Origin: Halisarca cf. caerulea
Lineage: Eukaryota > Porifera > Demospongiae > Chondrillida > Halisarcidae
Assembly (NCBI GenBank): GCA_963170055.1
Contig: CAUJGJ010000040.1
Coordinates: 320,201 to 384,200 of the forward strand
Length of the DNA: 64,000 nucleotides
Reading direction: 5' to 3'
The notes beneath the pieces were generated by a model. That model was not told the origin of the DNA. It saw only the letters and a list, made by a program, of their open reading frames with translations, and did no database searches. The translations under genes and the position numbers were made by a program. Positions within the stretch are counted from its first letter, which is position 1. The number at the start of each line of letters is the position of its first letter. Shown piece after piece: positions 1 to 12,700 of this stretch.

Positions 1-392
1 GTAGTGGGGATAAGCACATCTCCTCACAGTTTCTGCTCTAAGGCCCATTGGTAATGCTGACAATTCAGCAATTTCACTAATATTTGCTTTCTTCATGAAT
101 ACCCTGGTCTGGAATGAAATATTCAATGTGGTGTATTGTGTGTCTTTACTACTGAAGTTATTTTACCATCTTTGCAGTTCATTGAGTGGGGCAACCAGAC
201 AATGTTTCAAGTTTGTCTGCTAAGTTTCTTAATCATTCCACCTTAATAATAGATTCTGAGAGAGGTTGAGAGCTGGTCGAGTGATTCCTGTCCTTTTTTA
301 CTGAGTGTACTTCCTAAATCTGGGACGCTTGGAGGGAAGGCCAGCAGTAATAACTGTTATTAACCTGCAGGGATCTCCTTATGTTTGTACAG
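1..392. other. Upstream non-coding sequence, nothing recognised
   Basis: No open frame with coding character, splice pattern or repeat that I recognise. It may be the 3' flank of a gene lying to the left, but nothing in the sequence shows this. Confidence 0.3.
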
Positions 393-569
393 GTTACCGT
401 AGGATGGATTTTGTTGTAGTGCAACACTAGATTGCGTTTTTAATAATTGCGTTTACTAACATAACTACACACAGGCCAGGCTATAGTTGGTTATGATGCG
501 TTTTTAATTTAGCTAGCAATCAACATTTATTTCAATCTAGCAATAAGTATAACCCATCCTACGGTACTA
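393..569. repeat. Small MITE-like element upstream of the lyase gene
   Basis: The ends form an inverted repeat: TTACCGTAGGATGG on the left and CCATCCTACGGTA on the right, with further partial pairing inside (CTAGATTG near the left, CAATCTAG near the right). It lies about 150 bp upstream of the lyase start codon, so it may sit in or near the promoter. No internal coding potential. Confidence 0.5.
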
Positions 570-720
570 TAATCCAATTATTATATACATAATAGATGAG
601 GCGTTGATTTGGAAAAGCGTTTGGGCGTAACGCACTGTAGTCTGGTTCCGCGAGACTAGGAGATATCCGGAAAGAATCGGAAAAAGCGGATTGGTAAGTT
701 CAGCAACAGATAGTCCAGCA

Positions 721-3700
721 ATGTCCAAAAGAAGTCCAATATCTGGTCATCGTTTAACTGCTGCGAAAATTGGAAGTTTTAGTTCTCGGGACGTCAAAGA
801 ATTGACTGACGAGGAGCTTCGAGAGGAGCTGTTGCTGCTAGGAAAAGATCCTGGCCCGATCAATGCTGGCAACAGGTAAAGCTTCACCAGTGGATTTACC
901 AATTATCATAGATACTCGACCCATTTATTCTAATCCTGCGTGGCCAGATCGACCTGTTCCTCCATTTACCGTACTGTCCGAAATTTCGCGAGATGTAATT
1001 TTCGCGAATCACTTCAAAGTCGATTGTTCGCGTTTATATTTTCGCGAATGCGTGTAGGTAATTAGTCTAGGGAGCCAGGCCAAGCCAAAATTTGAAGATA
1101 CAAGAGCGAAAATAAAGTCCAGCGAAAATTGCGGACAGTACTGTATTTTTCCTCGATTTTTCAACAATGGATTACGTCATAGGTGTCAGTTACGCTGTGG
1201 TATCTCTGTACAGAGTATCTATGGCCAGGCTAAATTACAACCTGGGGGGTGGGGGTGGGGTGGGATCGGGGGTCTGTAGACCCACCAAAAATAATACTGG
1301 GGGGTCATGGACCCTGCAAACCAAGTAGACAGATCTTATATGTCTTATGAAATCTCTTTTATAGGCTTATCCTGTTATTAATAATAATCACAGTCATTGA
1401 TGAGGCTAGTACTAAGTTTTGAATACAACAACCATAGACACTATATACTACGTATATAGTGTCTATGCACAATACATCTTAATCTTCCAAGTTTTATTGT
1501 CAAGCTTACACATATATAGTCTGGTGTAGCCAACCCACGCCCGCCATTTTCTTTCATCATGCTACGCTGGAAGGGGCTGGCTACCCGAGACTAACACATA
1601 TGCAGCCTAAGTCTAATTAAAAGTGTGGCCAAGCCAGCATGTTGTCTAAATTAAGGTATCCTTGTTTAATATCTTTCATATAACTTCCACTCGATTTCCT
1701 GTTCATGTGAGGAACTATTCAATTGTTGTTGCTTGTAACATCTGGATGAAGTGGGAAATGCCGAGTATATCATTGCATGTGTATAATGTATCTATAGCCA
1801 ATGTGGTCTGGCCCCCCTACAACCTACATGCATACCATACAGAGGGTGCGCTGCATGCGTACCCGCTTGGCCTGGATAGTGATAGTTGAAACTTTTGAAG
1901 GCTTTCACTTTTTTTATAGGTGTATTGCCTCCTAGGAATGTACAGAACCTTGCTAGTACAACTAGTTCAGCAAACTAAAGAGAGCATGTGTTTATAAATG
2001 GAAGTAGAAGCAGTATCTAGCATGTAGTGATGACTATGAGAATCCTTAAATGGAACTGAATTGAGAATATGCTGCTGTTCATGGACATGACTAATAATGA
2101 TTGACATGGTTAGTGACTAATGTTGATATACCACATTACCTGTACCAATGGTACTGCCTCAGTGTATAGGACTAAGCAGATATATACCCCAGCAGTAACG
2201 ATCATTCTTTTGTGTATTGAATTTACAGCAAGGTGTGTTACAGATGCATACAGTTTCATCTCATGGATGAATTGGCCTTGACAGCCCTCTTCATAAGTGG
2301 ACAGAGCTCACACACTTTGTAATTTTGGCATTCGTTGACGAGATGATTGATCACCGTGTTTATTTGGTCTGATAATGTGTCTGATAACTCTGCTGAGTTA
2401 ACAGCAGTGACATGATAGAAGTTCGTCTTGATGCTATTGTTTGCACTTTTAAATTTAAATTGACTACAGTGAATCTGGCCAGTAGCTACATTTGACTATG
2501 TTGATTGGACTGCAAAAGTAAATGTCTCTAATCCAGTCTGTACACTATCATATGGGACAGAATGCATGGAATATATATAGGTCTTAGTGCATTTCACTAT
2601 CACTATGACATACCACTCAGAACATAGGTTGATGAATAAATAAGGGCATGTGTGTTTGCCTATTCTAGAGCATTTGAGGAACGAATGGGTGTTAGATGAA
2701 GAACAAAATTTGTCAGGCTCTTTTTTGACAAATAAAGCATTTCTAGCACTGTGTAGAATGTGAATCCAAGTGTAACTCGATTATTCTACAATTACAACCT
2801 TTTTTGATCATGTTTGTATTGCATATTTGTTTTGTTGTCTTAATAAAGTTTATTCTCATGTTACAGACAGACTATATAGGTTGCACTGTGTTCTTATATG
2901 TATACTTGTTTTACTTCATCTATTTCAAGTAGATTGATTAGGAATGATGCTTGTGTACAGATTTTAATTAGCAGGGTGAATATCATACTTCTTGTGCAGG
3001 GATCTGTACATCAAACAATTGATTAAATGTAGAAGCAATGTTACCAGTCAAGAAAGCTTGGCACAGGACACTGCTCACAAGCAGGATCCAACTCCCAAGG
3101 GTTACTTGACTGCTGGAGCAAGCCCTTTAAGTCACAGGATGTCCATTAGTAAGGTGAGGATATAGATAGGGATGTAGTTTAGTGTAGAAACATACTTTAC
3201 TTATTCTCTATACGTTGCAGAAGGCTACATCCCATCCCAAAGACTTTCAGCTCAGTGGTTTCCTTGCTCCACCTGTATCTCCCTTTACACCTGATGGGTA
3301 TGTTGTGTAGTTGCATAACTGCTATAGTAGTTGTATACCTATTTTCTTGATCAGACACTACTACTTAAAAGTTACTGTCTTTTAGTAAGCTCTGACTGCA
3401 GCTACTATGTTTAAGGGCATTCACTATTCAAGGGTAGTGTTTATTATTTTGCATGAACCAAACCCAAGAAGAAAATGGTAGACCTAAAAGTGGACAATGT
3501 CATTTTCTTTGAGGCTTCCTACCCCCTCTGGATAGCTTTCTCTTCTTGCTGGCCAAGTAAGCTCACTTATCTTCCCGGCCCTTCCATTATCGTAGGGTTC
3601 TCATTGATGTCAACCTTCGTCAAATTTTCGTCGTTTGAACTGGCATTTGAGCACTGCACTGCTTCAACTTAAATGCAGACTAAAGCTTCGTTTCTTTACG

Positions 3701-6700
3701 ATCACTTGGCTTGGTTGTTCAGCTACTTTGCTCATGCTTGTCTTGAAATAGTCTACTTGTGACTTGTGAATAAGATGTGCGTTTAGGACACCACATAATC
3801 ATGAATATTAAGACGTGTGACCACTGTTTGAGAGCGGTGTTTATCAAGTTTGAATTGCTTCAAATATGTATGACTACTATTTGTATGTGGCTACTATTCA
3901 AGATTTGGCATCTGACTGAGGAAATACAGTATGTCCTGTAACATAGTAGATTGTACATCTGTTTTCTTATTCATACTGACCTCAAAATCTCAATTGCAAT
4001 TATTACTGGCTTCATATTAATTGGTCATGACTCAGCAATTTGTAGAATACCTACATGGGATGTATGGAGGATCAAGTTGTAATTTGTGGAATGCTGTATA
4101 AGTTTCATAGATGATAATAATATATTGGGTCTGTCTATTATGTGTAGGATAAGACACAAAGTTTGTCTTTTCAAATTTATTGTATGTTTTTCAAATCCCT
4201 TGTGTGTCTGTACCTCAATGACACAGGTAGTCTAACATACTGTGAATAAGAGAAATGGGTATGGAGGGTGTGTCTTTGAATATTGAATTGATTATGTTAA
4301 GTCAGTGTTTGCTTTGTGTGACTTGTTGCAAGTCACATAAAGCAAACACTGACTTAACATAATCAATTCGATATTTGTATCATAACTGCTCTTACGTACA
4401 TGTTGCTTGAAAGTTACATGGCAAAGAAAAGATGGTAAGAGCACCTCAGAAGTTGATCATTGTCTATAAGATGCCTTATTGGATACTTTATTGAAGAGGT
4501 GAACCTACAATGACAAGAGAGATCAGAGGCAACTCTCATGCATTCTGATTGACAACAGTTGGGTTTTGTAGATTCAGAGATACTGGCTACCCGCTCAATT
4601 GTTTTCATTTCTTCACCGAGATCCACCGGAAATGATTCTTGCGACAAAATCAAAGCTAATGTTATTTTTTTCATTACAAACAGTGTAGTGTGGTGTCATT
4701 TTATGATTTACTGGTTTATTTCCTTAAAATGATTGTCGTCAGATCAATAAATACCATACGCTCGGAAAATTTCACGGTACTAAACTTTCGCGGTTTTCGC
4801 GGTACTGCACGGCATCCGCAAAAATTAAATCCGTGAAAATCCTGTACAACCCTTCATGTTCAGCACTATGCACAGGAGTCTTAGCAAAGAACAAAGAAGC
4901 AGGAGTCTCGAACGTTTCGTATAATATTATACTGTTTGTATTCGTTTTCTCGTCCGTTATGTCGATCAAGTTAAGTTAAAGTTTTTTCGTCCGTTATGTC
5001 AATCAAGTCATTCTTTACCCCCATCAGACGCTCCAAATCTGACTAAAATCTGGAAGGCAGCTGGAGAAGATCAGCTGCAACAATTTGCACTTGTATTGAT
5101 AACTGTTCCACGGACTAACAGCCATGCTAACAAACAGAGCAGCCATTTTTCAGTGCATAATTTATATGGGATTACATATTGTTGAACTAATATAATATCC
5201 AATGTAAGATCTGCGAATTTGAAATTCTGCATCCGCGAATAATTTAGTACCGCGGAAATTTCCGAGCACACGGTACTATTTCTATGTGTGTGAATTTTGT
5301 ACAGAATGATATTTTTCCATGTTAATTTTCAGCATATACTAGACTGAATATTTACAGTTTGTGACAAAGAGTAAAGCTCACTGTAGTATGATTTTTTACT
5401 GTTGAGCCAATGAACTGAGCTTATCAATGTTGAAATGCTCGTATTTTTTTGTTTTATGTCAGTTGCTAATGAAATATCATCACTGGTAATTTGGGATATT
5501 TTAAGGGTAACTTGTTCTGACATCAGTATCCCTTTTGCAACCTATTGTATTACAGTATATGTAGGTCACACCCAGTATCTAGCTAGTGGAGGTACGTATG
5601 TATGTCTGTTCTCCATGATATATGTTTATGGACATGTTTATTCTTTTAGAGAATTGAATTTGCCTTACATCAAGACGTATGCCAACCTTTTGTTGAAGCA
5701 AGGAGTGTCTGGAGTTTATGGTTGGTTATCATGGCCTCTCACTAAATTTATTATCCCCCCGAGGTGCTCTGCTGTTTTCAGTTCATGCATTTGGTTGTTG
5801 AATCACCATGGTCTCTGCTAAAATTCTTTTCTCAAAATCCTTTCATTTATCAGAAACATACATAGGATTACATGGAGCAAATCTATGCTTACATCAACTA
5901 CATTATGACGGTGTATTTCTGTGAGAATTGTTGTCATCTGATCAGTAAACTATGGTGATTTTTTTCCCATGATACAGCATTATACTAGAGTAGATTAAAG
6001 GTTTATGATTGTTGTCACTGCATACATATAGGTCTTTGTTTTGAATATCACAGAGTAAAACCTGCCATGGTATCTAAAACTTTCACTGTTGGGCCAATAA
6101 ACATAGCATACTTATTTTTATGACCATGCAAACAATAATTGATACTCACATTATGTTTTGTGATGTGAATTTTTCACAGTGAATGGAACTACTGGGGAAG
6201 GCCTGAATTTAACTGTTGAGGAAAGGAAAATAATCGTTGAAGAATGGAAAAAAGTTTCTAAAGGAAGGTAATCAATCCACACATTTGATACTGGTAGAGG
6301 TTGATTGACAACTCTGACCATTTTTTTATTAATGGATTTTTTGTTTGTGTGTAAAGATATTGAAGTCCTGTGTATGCCACTAATGTGGAAATCATGAAAT
6401 ACAGAGACTGCCTGCCCCCTTGGGAGACACAGCATCACAGTTAGACCCACTGGTCATGAAGTGGATAGGGTGTTGGCACCTAGCTTAGCCAAGTTGTGTT
6501 TTGCAGGTATTATGCCAGCATTGAAGAAATGTGGACTTCTACAACTGGGAATCCAACTGGTGACCATCAGCTTGATTCTTTGTTGCTCTACTGCTCACAC
6601 GGGCCTTTTTTTCTGTAGTGATGGTATTGCAGCCCAAACACAAATGTAATACTGTATACGCTTTAATTTTGCACGACTAAACTTTCGCTGTGTCACAGAT

Positions 6701-9700
6701 CACTGTATGTGTCTTGCACAATTTGCCAAAATGGAGGCAGTGGACGTATATAACGCAACCTGCACTGCAACAAAGGCTTTTTGTTCGATTGTCCTGTTGT
6801 GTTCAAATGCAACTTTATATACAGCTGAGTATACAGCTTTTAGTTTAGTTTCCTTCAGGAAGTGGGTAGATTTTAGAAATGCTGATTTGTTTGTATTTTA
6901 TGGTCGCCAAATAGAGCCATGAATTAGCTCATTAATAGTTGCTAAGAAAGTTGTACAGAGTAATTCTGACTGCCCCAGACGATTATAGCTAGATCGATAC
7001 ACTTGCAAGGTCTACCATCGTAATTCATAGGAAAGGAACCTGGTAGCATTAGGAACCACAAAGAAAACTTTCCTTGCAGTAAAGTTCTAGTTTTAGCCAA
7101 ATTACAACCAATGCAGATAACAAATGATTACTAGTAAGGAATGGCGAACCTGTGTAAGTACTTGCTGCAAAAGGTCTCTGCTATGGCAAAGTAGCATATT
7201 CTAATTGTAGAAGGAAATAAAGTTTGGGAAATTACAGATGTAAGTTATTGCAAAGATACTAAATGGCAATGTAATTTCCTTCAATGGATGTTTGACTGCA
7301 AACTTGCAGACCCAATTTAATCACGATTGTATTTTCTCTGCCAAATTCACAAGTTGTAGCAAAGATTGGACACTTACACACTAGACCTTTTATAACCAAT
7401 GGCTCTTGGGAATAGAATGTATGTCCCTTTCCGAGCAAAACTTCATCATTGGTTACTATGAATTCCTTATAGTTCTCTGCAGGTACTTAGGCTTAGTAGC
7501 ATGATCTTCTCCACCACATGAATTATTGTGAAGGCAGCCATTCCTGATCCTGTAATCTTATGACTGTTTCAGCTTTGGTGCTAATTATAGCTCTGTACCT
7601 TGTTATATACATGGAAGTTATAAAGCACTGGTTTTTATGTCAATAGACTGACCATCGTTGCACAAGTTGGTGCTGGAAATGTGAAGGAAACTTGTGACTT
7701 GGCCATGCATGCCAATCGAGTTGGAGTTGATTGCATCGCAGTTATTCCACCAACATACTACAAACCACCAACTGTTGGTAAGTTTTTTAGAGTGCGTATT
7801 TTAAGGTTTACGGTACAGTATGCCTTAAGGTTACAAATGTCAGTGGGTATTAATTTTAGTGTTTTTTTTTGGTGGCCAGTATTTAGTGGGTATTAATTTT
7901 AGCGATTCACTAGTAATTGTGTACCAAATCTGTAATTAGCAATTTTGGAAATGCATTTTTGTGTTACCTTTACCAATGCTACATACCGTATAGCGGGAAA
8001 TTTTCGCGGGGTAAAACTTTCGCGAATGGCTTATTTCTTGAAATTCGTGGATAATATTTTTGCGGATCCCTAAAATTCAAGAGGCCATTTTTTTTCTTAG
8101 GTGATGGTAGGAAAGTAGCTTTTGAGAGTATCGTGTGAACGAAATAGCACAAGTTGAAGCCGTTTACACCATTTACACTTCAGTGGAAGATTTGAGGTTA
8201 CTTTTGCTTTCTAATGGATGGTGAAACTTTCAGGTGTGCACGCTCCACCTGATCGTTTCGTTTGAAGAAGGGAAAAAGTGACGGGGAAGACACATTATAG
8301 CATATTATATAGCACGACCAGCTTGTTGAGAAACTGCTGCTACACAAAGAACAACAGTGCAGGGACCTAGCGTGTACGTACCTGAGCCCGACGTAGCTGT
8401 GGATGTACATGTGTAGTGCTAAGATTTCGCGGATTAAAAATTTCGTGATTGTTGGGATAACCGCGAAATCCGCGAGAATATTACTCCGCGAAAATTTCCC
8501 GCTATACGGTAGGTTTCAATGACATAAAGTATGTACCCAATCCTTTCCTAAATCACCATTTCTATAATGCATATACAGCATTATACTGTTGCAATACAAA
8601 GCTGCAGAAGTTAAATTGAAAATGTTTAGAACGAATTGTGTTACAATCCAATGATTCTTTTAAACTTCAGATGTATTGGCTTACTGGTTGCTGTTTATTT
8701 TACTGACCTTGGGATAGATTATTACTTCCATTCCAAGCCGCCATTTTCTCCCGTGCAGTGTACAGTGCATCAATGCATAATTGTGCAATGCAAAATATTA
8801 GTGGGTGCATGTATTGTTTGGCATTATTTTTAGTGGGTACTTAAGTTAGTGAATTTGAGGCTCTTCACTAATTTTGCTAAAGTTAGTACCCGCTAGCATT
8901 TGTAGCCTTAAGGTAATATGTAGTCATTGAAACTTGCTAATATGAAATACTGCAGTAGATTCTCATTATAATCTCACTTATGCCAAAGTGATGGCTTTGC
9001 AAAGGTTAAGGGTTTTCCAAAAATATTTTGCAGTGGTAAGATTGAGTGTATCCGTACATAATGACTTTGAAAGATAGCAGCAAAGAAATGTTTCTTAGAT
9101 TCTCGTCATCAGCAATTCCACTTTTATGTACTCATTTAGACTGATTCAGGCAAGAATTTGTTAAAACTGTATGTAAATAAGCAATATATCAATGTAACCA
9201 TGCGCTTGTACATTCATTGGAATCTGTTCTGGCAGGCTTTTGCCATGTCCAGTCATGGTCTTTTTATTGTACTCACTCAAATATTTTCAGGATACAACTT
9301 TCGCAGTTGATGGATTTTCACATTTTTCACAGTTTTTATTTCACAGATTCCCCTTTAATCCTAACTTTTATCAGTTTATTGTTGATATAAACATGTTCTG
9401 TTTGTAGATGAAAGCCATTTGAGAATAGAGCAAGTTGCTGGTGTGTTATGCGACTTAACACTGTTTCTTTGAGAGCCATTTTGATAGTTATACAAGAGCC
9501 AAGCTATATTTTCGTGAGCTTAAAATTTTTGTACATGACTCCCAATCCGTGATAACAACAAAAGTTTCATCCTGCAAAATTTTGAGTGCATATAGCTTTG
9601 TTATAACACTGAGATCTAACAGTTGACATGTGGGTTAACAAGAATGTATTCTTAAAGTGTAAATTCTGAAGTTTTGTGTGAAAACATTGCCATTTTCATA

Positions 9701-12700
9701 AGAGGAACCCCACCTGGTGAGTACCATACATTGGTATGGGAAATTTCCCATTTTTCTTGACAAAGTCTCTTTTACAAGCAGCTTAGTCTGGCTTGCTAGA
9801 CCCCCCTTCTAACCCATCTTATGCTAGGTTGATGAATTTACTGTCTCTCTACAGAATCCCTTGTGCTCTATTTGGAAGCAGTGTCAAAATGTGTTCCAAA
9901 TTTACCTTTGTACTACTACCATATACCGAAGGTTACTGGCATTGACTGTGAGTTCAGCCTGACAGCTTTTCCATATTTATATACAGTACATATACTATTC
10001 CTTATCTTCTATTTTCAACTACAGTACTACCTTACAATGTAAAATGTGTGGTGTCACTTTTTTAAAGAGAACTGTGTGTTGACTTCGGATGGAATGTTAT
10101 TCTGTATTTCCACTCTCCTATGTTAGAGGACATACTTTATAAAGTTTTAGATTGTGCTTGAAACTACATTTGTTGCTGGAGTTTCTTGCAAGGCATTTTC
10201 TATGCTGACATGCATGCTTTGTGTTGCATCATTGTTTTCAGGCCTGAAATTGATATTCCCAGTGAAGTTAAATAGCAGGATGCAAATGCTTTACTTTGGA
10301 TGTATTGTATATGCATAATATTATGATAATAGTAATAATAATAATATTATACATACTTAGTTTAATTATACTAAGGATTGCATTGTACACAGTGGTCATG
10401 TCAACCCCAAAAACTAATAGGCCCATCAAGTGTCATGCTCAGAACAAGTGAAAATTCTTGCTTTGTGCAAAGTGGATTGTATCTTGATTATTTCAGATTA
10501 TTGGTTCATGTGTAACTTTTGCATGTAGTTTCAGTTGAAAGCATCCTAGACATGGTATCAGAGAAAGTACCAAACTTTTGTGGTGTGAAATTCAGCAGTG
10601 CTGATTTGCCTGACTACAACCGCTGTATTTCTAGCTATGGAAAGAAATACCAAATAATATACAGTTCTGAAGCTGTAAGTGTATTTTTGTAATCCTGTAT
10701 AGTGATATATACTTTTGCCATGTTTCTTCTTGTCTGTACTGTCATGTTGTCTATTGAGTACATGAGTTTAGGAATATACCTTTTTTGTTGTACAGTAAAT
10801 ATACTGTACATTGTTTCAAATGGTACATTTGCACACATAGAGAGAGTAGAAATGAAGTCTATCAGCATTCAGTGATTGGTAGAATTCATTGACAGAGTAT
10901 AGTTGTACCTATAGAGGTAATGTAGTGCTGGTTCCTCCCAAGCCTTTTAGCCTGGATGAGACCCTGGTTTGAAATAACATGTCAGTTCAGTTTATTTACA
11001 AACATTTGAAACTCATTCACTTCAGTAAATCATATTTTGCAGTAGTTACCTTGTGTTCTTTGTATGAATCTAAAAACTGAACTTAACTACAAATTTCATT
11101 GATTGATGCTGCATTACATTGCACAATTATGTATTGATGCACTACCTGCAATAATTGAGACCTGCAGAAATTTGACTTCAGCCACAAATACAGAAGGTAA
11201 ATGACATCCACTTTGATAGTTGATGATGCTATTCTGAAAAATGTGGCTGTGTATTGATAATATTATTGACAATTCAGTACAGGTGAATTAGTTTGTTAGC
11301 AAATGCCTCCCGCAGCTTGAAAAGCCTTGAAAAGTGGAATGCTTGCAATGTACCACATGGGGAATGTCATACTAGACAGAGAACAATTCTCCCCACCCAA
11401 GAAGAGTGCTGCACAAATTCCCTATGCACAGAAAGTATACATTTTTTGTACAATTATGGAAATATCGGGAAATCTTAAATCACATTTCTCTGACATTTAT
11501 CATGCATTTCCTTTGTACCTGTATACTGTAATCAGTTGTTGTGGAAGCATTCACTTTTGTTTCATGTTGTTCACAGTCAGACCCAGCGATGCACACAACT
11601 AGAGCAATGCACATGATGTGGCATACATAGCAGGTGAGCCTGCCAAAGGCAGACTTACCTGCTAGTTCTTGATAATAGCAAACTGATTTGGTGACAGTGA
11701 ATTCCAGACTAGGTGTATCAACAGCAGGGATCCTACCCTCAGGATACATTAAATTTCTCTTATGACTAAGTAACATCACCACTATAAATCACAATACACT
11801 AGTAACTTCAAGATGAATTTTTGTTTATGCTGTGAAACTTGTTGTCAACAGCTAGGAAAACTGTTGTTTCATAAATTGGTCAGTACCCATAACATGCTAC
11901 ATGTCAATTCGTTCATGAAAAACTAAAAGCATTCCTGATCTGGAAAAGGGTGTTTCATTCTCAGTGTTAGTACTGAGAGAAAATTGGGACTTCTATGAAT
12001 AACAGCAGATAAACTGACAAAAAGAGGGGTGCATATGAAAAGATAGCACATTCTGAAAAGAAAGCTAGGATTGCTAATTATGCCACTAGAAATGATATGA
12101 CAGTAGCTATGTATCTGTCGTGTTAAGATGAGAGGATTTTCTAAAATGACTTGAAGGAGAGTAGTGCAAGAGGATGGAAGAAGACTTCTGTATGTGGTAC
12201 ATTCAGTAGCTAAAGCATAGCTTGGATATTGCACATTCCTTTCTGTGGCGGTTGGCTAAGCTGTATACAAAAACTATTCCTTATAATATCTCCCATGGTC
12301 AGTTCCAATTTGTATTCCCTTGAGGTAATTACTAATCTCCAACTGTAGTACGTACATGTTTGTGTGTAGATCTGTGGCACTGTAACCGTACAGAATATAG
12401 CAATATGTCGGTACTTGTTTATCATTTACTGTTTACAGAATCTACTTCCAGCTTTGTCTCTGGGAGCAGGCAACACATTTGTTGGAACGTAAGTTTATGC
12501 TATATCAATCATTTTGTGTATACAGTAAAACAGTATACTGTCTATTGTGATTTTCTAGTCAATTCAACTTTGCTGTTAAACTATTTCAGAGGCTTCTGAA
12601 AGCTTTTGAACTAGGAGATATGGATACAGCTAGGCTTGAACAGGTATTCACTACTTATTGTTACTAAAGCAAATAGTGTGTATACAGTGGAGCTGTGGAT

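Noticed and set aside
691..720. Upstream in-frame extension of the lyase start
   Set aside because: The frame extends upstream only via a TTG codon; the first ATG is at 721.
3475..3672. 65-codon frame in lyase intron 3
   Set aside because: No similarity and not compatible with the phase between exons 3 and 4.
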